Source of the DNA: Foliimonas ilicis
GTDB taxonomy: Bacteria > Pseudomonadota > Alphaproteobacteria > Rhizobiales > Rhizobiaceae
Assembly (NCBI RefSeq): GCF_039939195.1
Contig: NZ_JBDUUH010000002.1
Coordinates: 434,001-498,000 of the forward strand
Reading direction: 5' to 3'
DNA length: 64,000 nucleotides
The translations under genes were made by a program, and so were the position numbers. Of this stretch, positions 36,165 to 44,650 are shown piece by piece; within the stretch, counting starts at the first letter, position 1, and every line of letters starts with the position of its first letter. Below the pieces are notes generated by a model that worked only from the letters and a program-made list of their open reading frames with translations, ran no database searches and was not told the origin of the DNA.

Positions 36165-37474
36165 GACCAGTCGCCTTCCAGCGTTCCGTTGAAGCGCTTT
36201 CTAAGATCGCTCCAGCAATCGGCATAATTGTCCTGCAGGCATTCGCTTTCCGCTGCAAAACGAGTCACTTGCTGAGGAAAGCGCGTCTCGAACATGAAGG
36301 CCATCGTGTGCTCAAGCTTGACCGGCTTTAGGTCGGCGCGCGACGCCTTTTCGAAGCCGCCGGCATCCGGCCCATGCGCCAGCATCATATTGTGCAGGCT
36401 CATGCCGCCGGGCGTGAAACCTTCTTCCTTCGCATCGTACTGACCGTGGATCAGCCCCATGAACTCGCTCATGATGTTGCGATGATACCATGGCGGACGG
36501 AAGGTGTTTTCCGCAACCAGCCAGCGCGGCGGGAAGATCACGAAATCCACATTCGCCGTGCCTTCCTCGCCCGATGGCGCGGTGAGCACGGTGAAAATCG
36601 ACGGGTCCGGGTGGTCGAAAAGGATCGCGCCGACGGGCGAAAACGTCGCCAGATCATATTTGTAAGGTGCGTAATTGCCGTGCCATGCAACGACATCGAG
36701 CGGCGAATGGCCAAGCTCGGTCTCGTAGAACTGGCCGCACCATTTAACGATCAGGCGGCACGGCGTTTCCTTTTCCTCGAACCATGCGACCGGCGTTTTG
36801 AAATCACGCGGATTGGCAAGGCAGTTCGCGCCGATCGGTCCGCGATCCGGCAGCGTGAATTTCGCGCCATAATTTTCGCAGATGTAGCCTCGAGCTTCCG
36901 CCTCAAGCAGTTCGACCTTGAAGACCAGCCCGCGCGGCAGGATGCAAATCTCGCCGGGAAGTGTTTCGATAACGCCCATTTCGGTGACAAAACGCACGCC
37001 GCCAACCTGCGGCACGATCAGCAATTCGGCATCGGCGTTGAAGAAATGATCGTCCACCATGTCGGCATTGGCGACATAAAGATGTGCGGCCATGCCCGAC
37101 TGCCCCATCGCGTCGCCTGCTGTGGTGATCGTGCGCATGCCGGAGATGAAATCTGTCTTTTCCTGCGGCACCGGTATCGGGTTCCAGCGCAATTGGCCAA
37201 GCGGAAGATCGTGATCGCGCGTGGCAGGCGCGGTTTTCCATAAGGGCAGGTCAAGCGGGCTGAAGCGGCCCGTATGCTTCACGCTGGGCCGAATGCGATA
37301 AAGCCAGGAGCGCTCATTCGTGCCGCGCGGCGCCGTGAAGGGCGAGCCGGAAAGCTGTTCGGCGTAAAGCCCATAGGCCGGGCGCTGGGGCGAATTCCGA
37401 CCTTGCGGCAGCGCGCCGGGAAGGCTCTCCGTTTCGAAATCATTGCCGAAACCCGGCATATAAGAAAAAGCCAT
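36161..37474 (-). CDS. hmgA: Homogentisate 1,2-dioxygenase
   Basis: A 437-residue iron enzyme opening homogentisate to maleylacetoacetate. Conserved blocks: MPGFGNDFETE at the N-terminus, NYGAKFTLPDRGPIGANCL, FPPRWLVAENTFRPPWYHRN and MSEFMGLIHGQYDAK with the iron ligands, and SLHNMMLAHGPD near the end. The ATG complementary to 37472-37474 is used: GGAGG lies 5 bases before it. The longer open frame would run across the divergent marR promoter. It heads the leftward hmgA-MBL-fah-dinB operon. Confidence 0.95.
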   Translation of the reverse strand: MAFSYMPGFGNDFETESLPGALPQGRNSPQRPAYGLYAEQLSGSPFTAPRGTNERSWLYRIRPSVKHTGRFSPLDLPLWKTAPATRDHDLPLGQLRWNPIPVPQEKTDFISGMRTITTAGDAMGQSGMAAHLYVANADMVDDHFFNADAELLIVPQVGGVRFVTEMGVIETLPGEICILPRGLVFKVELLEAEARGYICENYGAKFTLPDRGPIGANCLANPRDFKTPVAWFEEKETPCRLIVKWCGQFYETELGHSPLDVVAWHGNYAPYKYDLATFSPVGAILFDHPDPSIFTVLTAPSGEEGTANVDFVIFPPRWLVAENTFRPPWYHRNIMSEFMGLIHGQYDAKEEGFTPGGMSLHNMMLAHGPDAGGFEKASRADLKPVKLEHTMAFMFETRFPQQVTRFAAESECLQDNYADCWSDLRKRFNGTLEGDWS

Positions 37475-37502
37475 CACGACCTCCCATCGACGACCGATAT
37501 TT

Positions 37503-37534
37503 GTTACAAACGTAACTATTGAAAATGTAACTAT
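37503..37534. promoter_or_regulatory. Operator-like repeats between hmgA and the MarR regulator
   Basis: GTTAC-AAAC-GTAAC (37503-37516) is an inverted repeat, and GTAACTAT occurs twice as a direct repeat at 37512-37519 and 37527-37534, 15 bases apart. They lie in the 78-base gap between hmgA and the divergent MarR gene, where the MarR protein would be expected to bind. Confidence 0.55.
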
Positions 37535-37552
37535 CAACATGCGGATGCTGCG

Positions 37553-38071
37553 ATGACGGAAGAGATTTTGGCGCTGGAGGCATTCCTTCCCTACCGGCTG
37601 AACCGTATCGCGGATGCCGTCAGTCAGGATTTCGCGCGGCTCTACAAGGAGCGCCACGGCCTGACCCGGCCGGAGTGGCGGACTTTCGCGACGCTCGGCC
37701 AATATGGGACGATGACGGCAACCGCCATCGGCGAGCATTCATCGATGCACAAGACCAAGGTCTCGCGCGCCGTGGCCGAACTTGAAAAGCGCAAATGGCT
37801 TGTGCGCGAGACTGTTTCGGGCGATCGGCGCGTCGAAAATCTGACGCTTACCAAGGCTGGCAGGCAGATTTACCGCGAAATGGTGCCGCTTGCGAAAGGT
37901 TTTGAGGCGAAACTTCTCGAGCGGATGAGCGCGCCGGACCGTGCAGCGGTTGCTGCCGGAATAGCGGCGCTGGAAAAGCTTCTAAAACTTCGCGGCGCGA
38001 AGGTCAGTCCAGATGGTGCGGATAGTCGCGGCGCGGCGGTATCCGGTGGACCACGAGTGCGATCGCTATGA
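37553..38071 (+). CDS. MarR family regulator, probable homogentisate operon regulator
   Basis: A 172-residue winged-helix protein with the MarR core: YRLNRIADAVSQDFARLY, LTRPEWRTFATL, the recognition helix in GEHSSMHKTKVSRAVAELEKRKWL, and a wing with DRRVENLTLTKAG. It is divergent from hmgA, so homogentisate or a related acid is the likely ligand (HmgR-type control). The last 23 codons overlap the 3' end of the opposing HPP gene by 68 bases; the C-terminal tail is glycine- and arginine-rich and may be a later extension. Confidence 0.88.
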   Translation: MTEEILALEAFLPYRLNRIADAVSQDFARLYKERHGLTRPEWRTFATLGQYGTMTATAIGEHSSMHKTKVSRAVAELEKRKWLVRETVSGDRRVENLTLTKAGRQIYREMVPLAKGFEAKLLERMSAPDRAAVAAGIAALEKLLKLRGAKVSPDGADSRGAAVSGGPRVRSL

Positions 38072-38507
38072 GAATGACCGACCCTATCAGAACCACGGTA
38101 AAAAGCTGAGCGCCGTGCGACCCTTGGCCGAAACCGAGGATGGGTATCGCACCGGCGGGCGGATGCGTGACCCGCAGCGTGCGCATAATCACGACAGTCA
38201 GACCGACCGCGATTGCAGCCGCCATCCAGGCGCCGGGGAATATTTCGAAGGCCAGTTCACAGATCAGCGTACCGATCAGATACCCGCCCATGACGTTTAT
38301 CGGCTGCGCCAGCGGGCTGGAAGGCTGGCCGAACAAAAGCACGGCGGTCGCGCCGAGCGGCGCCAGAAGAAGCGGCAGTTCGGTGAAGGCGGCGAGCGCG
38401 CCAACGGCGACCATGCCGAGGACGGCGCCTATCCCCGCTTTGAGGTTCGAGACCGGATCGACGATGGTTTCGTGTCGTGTGACTAGGGCTTGTAAATATC
38501 TGCGCAT
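38004..38507 (-). CDS. HPP family membrane protein
   Basis: A 167-residue four-helix HPP protein. The diagnostic THPPAGAIPIL is present near residue 115, with APLGATAVLLFG and GQPSSPLAQPINVMGG earlier. Some HPP proteins transport nitrite into plastids or cyanobacteria, but bacterial members are mostly uncharacterised. Its 3' end lies antisense to the end of the MarR gene. No functional partner is evident. Confidence 0.85.
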   Translation of the reverse strand: MRRYLQALVTRHETIVDPVSNLKAGIGAVLGMVAVGALAAFTELPLLLAPLGATAVLLFGQPSSPLAQPINVMGGYLIGTLICELAFEIFPGAWMAAAIAVGLTVVIMRTLRVTHPPAGAIPILGFGQGSHGAQLFTVVLIGSVILIAIALVVHRIPPRRDYPHHLD

Positions 38508-38571
38508 GAATGCCGGACCGGACGAATTTGGGTCGTCATAGCCGCATTTTCCTGCGCTTCACAGGCAAAAA

Positions 38572-39606
38572 CTACCAATCCAGCACGACTTTTCCGGAAT
38601 TTCCGCTTTTCATGGCCTCAAAACCATCAATATAGCTGTCGATGCCGAGACGATGCGTGATCAGCCCCGACACATCGAGCGGCCCCTGCACCAGCGCGAT
38701 CATCTTGTACCAGGTCTCGAACATTTCGCGGCCATAGATGCCTTTCAGATGCAACATCTTGAAGATGACCTTGTTCCAGTCAATTTCGAAGCCGGTCGGC
38801 GCGATGCCTAAAATGGCGATCTTGCCACCATTGTTCATCGTGTCGATCATGTCGCGGAAGGCCGGTGCGGCCCCCGACATTTCCAGCCCGACATCGAAGC
38901 CTTCGGTCATGCCGAGTGCTGGCATCACATCGCGCAGCTTTTCCTTCGAGGCATCGACAACGTGATGCACGCCGAGCTTTTTGGCCAGCGCGAGGCGGGT
39001 CTGGTTGATGTCGGTAATGACGACCTTGCGCGCGCCGACGCATTGCGCGACCAGCGCGCCCATGATGCCGATAGGCCCGGCGCCCGTTACCAAAACATCC
39101 TCACCGACCAGATCGAAAGAAAGCGCGGTGTGCACCGCATTGCCCAGCGGATCGAAGATCGCGGCGATTTCATCGGGCACATCGTCGGGGATCGGCACGA
39201 CATTGTGCTGCGGGATCGCCAGATATTCGGCGAACGCGCCGGGGCGGTTCACGCCGACACCCAGCGTGTTGCGGCACAAATGGCCCCTGCCCGCGCGGCA
39301 GTTTCGGCAATGGCCGCAAACGATATGGCCTTCGCCGGAGACGCGTTGGCCGACCTTATATTCGGTTACGGCTGCGCCGAAATCCGCGACGGTGCCGACA
39401 AACTCATGGCCTGTGACCATAGGAACCGGCACCGTCTTTTGCGCCCATTGGTCCCAATTGTAGATATGAACATCCGTGCCGCAGATCGCGGTTTTCTTGA
39501 CTTTGATCAGCACGTCATTCGGGCCGATCTCGGGAAGCGGAACCTCTTCCATCCAGATACCGGGTTCGGCTTTCGCTTTGACGAGTGCGCGCATCATGTT
39601 GGACAT
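38572..39606 (-). CDS. tdh: L-threonine 3-dehydrogenase
   Basis: A 344-residue zinc alcohol-dehydrogenase family enzyme oxidising threonine to 2-amino-3-ketobutyrate with NAD+. The catalytic zinc residues Cys in AICGTDVHIYNWD and His-Glu in TGHEFVGTV are visible, and the structural zinc has four Cys in CGHCRNCRAGRGHLC. The Rossmann glycine motif is GAGPIGIMGA. It lies downstream of kbl, which splits the product. A palindromic repeat lies in the 160-base gap between them. Confidence 0.94.
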   Translation of the reverse strand: MSNMMRALVKAKAEPGIWMEEVPLPEIGPNDVLIKVKKTAICGTDVHIYNWDQWAQKTVPVPMVTGHEFVGTVADFGAAVTEYKVGQRVSGEGHIVCGHCRNCRAGRGHLCRNTLGVGVNRPGAFAEYLAIPQHNVVPIPDDVPDEIAAIFDPLGNAVHTALSFDLVGEDVLVTGAGPIGIMGALVAQCVGARKVVITDINQTRLALAKKLGVHHVVDASKEKLRDVMPALGMTEGFDVGLEMSGAAPAFRDMIDTMNNGGKIAILGIAPTGFEIDWNKVIFKMLHLKGIYGREMFETWYKMIALVQGPLDVSGLITHRLGIDSYIDGFEAMKSGNSGKVVLDW

Positions 39607-39633
39607 CAGCGTAACTCCCGCGGATGCGAAGCA

Positions 39634-39750
39634 GCACCCCCCTCTGGCCTGCCGGCCATCTCCCCCTCAAGGGGGGAGATTTGCTGTATCGATGACGAGA
39701 GTAATCTCCCCCCTTGAGGGGGAGATGGCCGGCAGGCCAGAGGGGGGTGT
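39634..39750. repeat. Palindromic repeat, copy B (short form)
   Basis: A 117-bp inverted repeat of the same family as copies A, C and D, with GCACCCCCCTCTGGCC at one end and GGCCAGAGGGGGGTG at the other. The arms are perfectly complementary across the CCTCTGGCCTGCCGGCC block. The centre is shortened to about 20 bases instead of about 65, and the conserved central block is missing. It lies between kbl and tdh on one transcript. Confidence 0.92.
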
Positions 39751-39766
39751 ATTGCAGACACATTCA

Positions 39767-40954
39767 TCATGAAATCACACCCAATTCACGCCCAACCTCG
39801 CCAAACGCTTCAATCGCACGCTCAATATCCTGCGGCGAATGCGCAGCCGACATTTGCGTGCGAATGCGGGCCTGTCCTTTCGGCACGACGGGGAACGAGA
39901 AGCCGATTACATAGATACCGCGATCGAGCAGCTTTGCGGCCATGTCCTGCGCAAGTGCTGCATCGCCGAGCATGACGGGGATGATCGGATGACCTGCCCC
40001 GGCGAGCTTGAAGCCCAGCGCGCTCATGCCTTCGCGGAAGCGGGCAGCGTTGACGTAGAGTTTGCGGCGCAGATCGTCGCCGTCGTCGATCAGGTCGAAA
40101 ACTTTCAGCGAAGCTCCGGCAATCGCGGGCATGAGCGTGTTGGAAAACAGATAAGGCCGCGAGCGCTGGCGCAGCCATTCGACCATTTCCGCGCGACCAC
40201 TCGTATAGCCGCCGGATGCGCCGCCGAGTGCCTTGCCGAGCGTACCGGTAATAATGTCGATGCGGCCCTCGACACCGCAATATTCCGGTGAGCCGCGTCC
40301 TTTTTCACCGACGAAACCAACCGCATGGCTGTCATCCACCATGACCATCGCGCCGTATTTTTCAGCAAGATCGCAAATGCCTCCAAGGTTGGCGATGATG
40401 CCATCCATCGAAAACACGCCATCCGTCGCGATCAGCTTGAAACGGCTGCCTTCGGCCCTTTTGAGTTCTTCCTCAAGCGCGCCCATGTCGTTGTTGGCAT
40501 AACGAAACCGCTTCGCCTTGGAGAGCCGCACGCCATCGATGATCGAGGCATGGTTAAGAGCATCGGAGATGATGGCATCGTCTTCGGAAAGCAGCGTTTC
40601 GAAGAGGCCGGCGTTTGCGTCGAAGCAGGACGAATAGAGGATCGTGTCTTCCATTCCCAGAAAGCCGGAAATGCGGCTTTCGAGCGCCTTGTGCTCTTCC
40701 TGCGTCCCGCAGATGAAGCGCACCGAGGCCATGCCGTAGCCATAGCGGTCGATGGCGTCTTTGGCGGATGAGCGGAGCGTGTCGCTGTCGGCAAGGCCCA
40801 GATAATTGTTGGCGCAGAAATTCAATACCTTGCGGCCGTCTGCTTCAATTTCCGCTGACTGCGTGGAGGTTATGACGCGTTCGGACTTGTAGAGCCCAGC
40901 GGATTTCAAACCGTCGAGTTCGGAAGAGAGGTGCGAAATGAATGCGTCGGTCAT
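39767..40954 (-). CDS. kbl: 2-Amino-3-ketobutyrate CoA ligase (glycine C-acetyltransferase)
   Basis: A 395-residue PLP-dependent enzyme of the alpha-oxoamine synthase family converting 2-amino-3-ketobutyrate and CoA to glycine and acetyl-CoA. The PLP Lys lies in TGTLGKALGGASGGY near residue 244, and the VDDSHAVGFVGEKGRG block precedes it. It is upstream of tdh on the same strand, the usual pairing for threonine breakdown. Confidence 0.94.
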   Translation of the reverse strand: MTDAFISHLSSELDGLKSAGLYKSERVITSTQSAEIEADGRKVLNFCANNYLGLADSDTLRSSAKDAIDRYGYGMASVRFICGTQEEHKALESRISGFLGMEDTILYSSCFDANAGLFETLLSEDDAIISDALNHASIIDGVRLSKAKRFRYANNDMGALEEELKRAEGSRFKLIATDGVFSMDGIIANLGGICDLAEKYGAMVMVDDSHAVGFVGEKGRGSPEYCGVEGRIDIITGTLGKALGGASGGYTSGRAEMVEWLRQRSRPYLFSNTLMPAIAGASLKVFDLIDDGDDLRRKLYVNAARFREGMSALGFKLAGAGHPIIPVMLGDAALAQDMAAKLLDRGIYVIGFSFPVVPKGQARIRTQMSAAHSPQDIERAIEAFGEVGRELGVIS

Positions 40955-41018
40955 CGGGTGCCCTTCGAGGTTGATCTCAGGATGAAGATGGCCGCCTGCT
41001 TGTCAAATTTAATTTTGC

Positions 41019-41048
41019 GGACGCACTGACACGAATGCCAGCGCGTCC
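41019..41048 (-). terminator. Terminator-like hairpin after the glutaryl-CoA dehydrogenase gene
   Basis: Read leftward, the transcript forms a 13-bp stem (GGACGC with GCGTCC outside, CTGGCA with TGTCAG inside, two G-U pairs) closed by a UUCG tetraloop. It starts 10 bases after the stop codon. An AT-rich stretch follows, but no clean U-run. Confidence 0.65.
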
Positions 41049-41057
41049 AGAAAGCCT

Positions 41058-42260
41058 CTAGAAAAACGCCTGCAAACCCGTCTGCGCGCGGCCGAGGATC
41101 AGCGCGTGGACGTCGTGCGTGCCTTCGTAAGTGTTGACGGTTTCGAGGTTCTGGGCGTGGCGCATGACGTGGTATTCGATCTGGATGCCGTTGCCGCCAT
41201 GCATGTCGCGGGCCTGACGCGCGATGTCGAGCGCTTTGCCGCAATTGTTGCGCTTGACCAGCGAGATCATTTCGGGTGCGAATTTGTGCTCGTCCATGAG
41301 ACGGCCGACGCGCAGCGAACCCTGAAGGCCGAGCGCGATTTCGGTCTGCATGTCGGCAAGCTTCTTCTGGAAAAGCTGCGTCTGCGCCAGCGGGCGGCCG
41401 AACTGCTTGCGGTCGAGGCCATATTGACGGGCGCGGTGCCAGCAATCTTCGGCAGCACCCATAACGCCCCAAGAAATTCCGTAGCGCGCGCGGTTGAGAC
41501 AGCCGAACGGACCTTTCAGGCCCGAAACATTGGGCAACAAGGCATCTTCGCCGACTTCGACGCCATCCATGACGATCTCGCCGGTGATCGACGCGCGCAG
41601 CGAAAGCTTGCCGCCGATCTTAGGTGCGGAAAGACCCTTCATGCCCTTTTCGAGAACGAAGCCGCGGATCTGATTGTCATGCTCGGCAGATTTTGCCCAA
41701 ATGACGAACACGTCGGCGATGGGCGCATTCGAAATCCACATCTTCGACCCGGAAATCTTGTAGCCGTTCGCCGTCTTTTCAGCGCGCGTCTTCATACCGC
41801 CCGGATCGGAACCGGCATCCGGCTCGGTCAGGCCGAAGCAGCCGATCCATTCGCCCGAAGCGAGCTTCGGCAGGTATTTCTTGCGTTGCTCCTCGGAGCC
41901 GTAAGCATGGATCGGGAACATGACCAGCGAGGACTGCACGCTCATCATCGAGCGATAGCCGCTGTCGACGCGCTCGACTTCGCGGGCGACCAGACCGTAG
42001 GTAACATAGCCAGCGCCAAGGCCGCCATATTCTTCGGGGATCGTGATCCCGAGCAGGCCCGCCTCGCCCATTTCGCGGAAGATAGCCGGATCGGTGACTT
42101 CGTTTAAATACGCATCATTGACGCGGGTGGCGAGCTTGTCGGAGGCAAAAGCCGCAGCACTGTCGCGCACCATGCGCTCATCTTCGGAAAGTTGATCCTC
42201 AAGAAGGAAAGGATCGTCCCAAACGAAACTTGCCTGATGCGCCTTGTTCGCGAAGTTCAT
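41058..42260 (-). CDS. gcdH: Glutaryl-CoA dehydrogenase (acyl-CoA dehydrogenase family)
   Basis: A 400-residue flavoenzyme decarboxylating glutaryl-CoA to crotonyl-CoA, used in lysine and tryptophan breakdown. Features: FGLTEPDAGSDPGGMKT for FAD/substrate binding, TYEGTHDVHALILGRAQTG near the C-terminus with the catalytic Glu, and ARDMHGGNGI. The ATG complementary to 42258-42260 has GGGA in front; a TTG four codons upstream is a weaker alternative. It is monocistronic here. Confidence 0.9.
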   Translation of the reverse strand: MNFANKAHQASFVWDDPFLLEDQLSEDERMVRDSAAAFASDKLATRVNDAYLNEVTDPAIFREMGEAGLLGITIPEEYGGLGAGYVTYGLVAREVERVDSGYRSMMSVQSSLVMFPIHAYGSEEQRKKYLPKLASGEWIGCFGLTEPDAGSDPGGMKTRAEKTANGYKISGSKMWISNAPIADVFVIWAKSAEHDNQIRGFVLEKGMKGLSAPKIGGKLSLRASITGEIVMDGVEVGEDALLPNVSGLKGPFGCLNRARYGISWGVMGAAEDCWHRARQYGLDRKQFGRPLAQTQLFQKKLADMQTEIALGLQGSLRVGRLMDEHKFAPEMISLVKRNNCGKALDIARQARDMHGGNGIQIEYHVMRHAQNLETVNTYEGTHDVHALILGRAQTGLQAFF

Positions 42261-42512
42261 AGCATTTCCCAAATTTATTTGAAGCTTGAAGTATCCAGCT
42301 TAACGCCTGTCACCACTTTTCGCAAAGGTCTTTTCTGCGAATAAGGATTTCAGTCCGAAGGCGCATACCGAACATGAACGCCCTTGCGTAAGCATGCTTG
42401 TTATTAAGCGTAAAGATGCTTGTGAATATTCCCGCTTTTCAATGTATTAACCTGCGATATTGTACGATGAATTCAACTCGAAAAGCTGCGTGATCGAAAA
42501 GGCTTCGATTCC
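42261..42512. other. Divergent promoter region between gcdH and the GGDEF/EAL gene
   Basis: 252 bases without a gene. TTCGCA (42319-42324) and TGCGAA (42336-42341) form an inverted repeat with an 11-base spacer, possibly an operator for gcdH. A 10-bp palindrome AAGCATGCTT is near 42393. No clear -35/-10 pair could be fixed by eye. Confidence 0.35.
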
Positions 42513-44588
42513 ATGTCTGCAGAGCCGGCAACGGCAAACTCTCGCGCGATCATACTTCTGATCAAAAGCGCATACTGGATCGCATTGCTGATTATTGCAG
42601 CAATGGCGTTGGCATCCTTCATTTTGCTCCAGAAAATGATCAATTCAAGGCAAAGCGACGGTGAATTGCTGACCATCGTCAGCATGCAGCGCGCGCTTTC
42701 CCAGCGCATCGTGTTTCTGGCGAACACGATCGATTCCGCACCGTCTGAACGCCAGCCGCCGCTTGTTGTAGCGCTAAGGGACGCGACCGAAGAATTCGAG
42801 AAGAACTATGATCTGCTTCTCACGAAAACCGGCGCGACCAACGACCCGGAAAAGATCAACGATCCCAACTCCGTCGAACACATCCTTTTCGCCAAGCCAT
42901 ACCACCTCGATTACTTCTCGCTCAGCCTCGCGGCCAATGGCTGGCGCTTCATTTCCGCTTTTGAAACCCGTCTGAACATAGCCGATGCGGACCATCGCTA
43001 TCTGGCCGGGCGCGAGCGGGCGCGGCTGGACGAAACGGTCGCCAGCACCACGCTGGACGGCTATACGGCGCTTCACTATCGCCTCGACAAAATGGCGGTG
43101 GAGCAGCTCGACAATTTGATGAGCGTTCATCGCATCCTGTTCTACGCGACGATCCTGGTGATCCTTCTGGTGGCGCTCTTCATCTTCCGGCCCATGTCGA
43201 AAGCCATTCTGCGCCGCACCCGCGAGCTCATGGATGCGCGCAATTCCATGGCATTCCTGACCGTGCATGACGGCCTGACCGGCCTCTACAACCGCGCCTA
43301 TATGACCAACCATTTCGATGCGCTGCTCAGCACGGCGCACAGGCGGCAGGAGCGGCTGGCGGTCGTGCAGATCGATCTCGATCGCTTCAAGCAGATCAAC
43401 GACACGCTGGGCCATTCGGCCGGCGACTACGTTCTCGTGGTGACGGCACAGCGGCTGCGCGATTGCTGCCGCGCATCCGACCTCTGCATCCGTCTGGGCG
43501 GCGACGAATTCGCCATGATCCTGAGCGGTGCAGGTAGCACTGAAGACATCAACACGGTTGCCGAACGCATAATCGATGCGATCAACGAGCCCATCAACTT
43601 CAAAGGTTCCGTCATCAATCCGGACGCCAGCGCCGGTATCGCCGTCTACCCGGTGGATGCGGACAATGCCTCGGATCTGATCGTCCATGCCGATCTCGCA
43701 CTTTACGCCGCCAAGAAGCAGGGCGGCGGGATGATCTCCTTCTTCTCCGAAGAATTGCGTGGCGAAGTCGATCACCGCAAACGCGTCGAGCGGGATCTGG
43801 TTGTCGGCATCGAGACGGAAGCCTTCGTGCCTTACTTCCAGCCGCAGGTTTCGATTTCCTCGGGTCAGGTGGTCGGCGTCGAGGTGCTGGTGCGCTGGAA
43901 ACATCCCGAATATGGCATCGTGCCGCCAGGCGGCTTCATTCCCGTTGCTGAGAAAAGCGGGCTGATGGTGGATATTGGCCGGATCGTGCGGCGAAAGGCG
44001 ATCAAGGCCGCTGCCGACTGGCATCAGGCGGGCATCGAGTTCGGCCGTCTCGCGGTGAATGTTTCGGGCGTCGAGTTGATAGAGCCGGAATTCGACCGGG
44101 TACTTTTCGAAGATTTACGCAAATTCTCCTTTCCTGCCGAAAAACTGGCTCTGGAAATCGTCGAATCCGTCATTCTTGACGATGAAAAGACCGGTATCGC
44201 GGCAACTTTGCGCCATATCCGCGCGACGGGCATTCATCTGGAACTGGACGATTTCGGGACCGGCTACGCATCGCTCAGCCATGTCGATCCCAACGAGATC
44301 GACCGCCTGAAGATCGACCGCCGCTTCGTGCAGAATATCGACGCCGAGCAAGGCAATGCCAAGATCGTCAAGGCAGTGACCGAGCTTGCAAACGGGCTCG
44401 GCATCTCCGTCGTTGCGGAAGGTGCCGAAACGCAGGCCGAACTCGATTGCCTGAGCCGCCTTGGCTGCGATCAGGTGCAGGGCTATGCCATCGCTTTCCC
44501 GATGCCCGCGGAACAGGCACGCGACTGGCTTCTGTCTGCCAAATCGAAACGGCCGCAGCTCGCCATCAGCAGCAATGGACGCGCCTGA
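42513..44588 (+). CDS. Membrane GGDEF/EAL protein (cyclic-di-GMP turnover)
   Basis: A 691-residue inner-membrane protein. The first membrane helix is near residues 17-42, followed by a periplasmic region whose start (QRALSQRIVFLANTI) resembles the PilJ/NIT-like sensor motif, then a second helix near 208-225. The GGDEF domain has RLGGDEF near residue 327 and an upstream RASD that matches the RxxD inhibitory site. The EAL domain carries EVLVRW near 456, DDFGTGYASLSH near 579 and VVAEGAET. Both catalytic sets look intact (EVL is a common active variant), so it could both make and break c-di-GMP. The signal sensed is unknown. Confidence 0.9.
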   Translation: MSAEPATANSRAIILLIKSAYWIALLIIAAMALASFILLQKMINSRQSDGELLTIVSMQRALSQRIVFLANTIDSAPSERQPPLVVALRDATEEFEKNYDLLLTKTGATNDPEKINDPNSVEHILFAKPYHLDYFSLSLAANGWRFISAFETRLNIADADHRYLAGRERARLDETVASTTLDGYTALHYRLDKMAVEQLDNLMSVHRILFYATILVILLVALFIFRPMSKAILRRTRELMDARNSMAFLTVHDGLTGLYNRAYMTNHFDALLSTAHRRQERLAVVQIDLDRFKQINDTLGHSAGDYVLVVTAQRLRDCCRASDLCIRLGGDEFAMILSGAGSTEDINTVAERIIDAINEPINFKGSVINPDASAGIAVYPVDADNASDLIVHADLALYAAKKQGGGMISFFSEELRGEVDHRKRVERDLVVGIETEAFVPYFQPQVSISSGQVVGVEVLVRWKHPEYGIVPPGGFIPVAEKSGLMVDIGRIVRRKAIKAAADWHQAGIEFGRLAVNVSGVELIEPEFDRVLFEDLRKFSFPAEKLALEIVESVILDDEKTGIAATLRHIRATGIHLELDDFGTGYASLSHVDPNEIDRLKIDRRFVQNIDAEQGNAKIVKAVTELANGLGISVVAEGAETQAELDCLSRLGCDQVQGYAIAFPMPAEQARDWLLSAKSKRPQLAISSNGRA

Positions 44589-44650
44589 TATTCATCGGGA
44601 TTTCTCAACCGTCGCTATCGCAGCAGGCACCGAATCCCGTATAATCGGGC

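Noticed and set aside
37475..37738. Extended N-terminus of HmgA
   Set aside because: It would cross the divergent MarR promoter and coding start; GGAGG marks the start complementary to 37472-37474.
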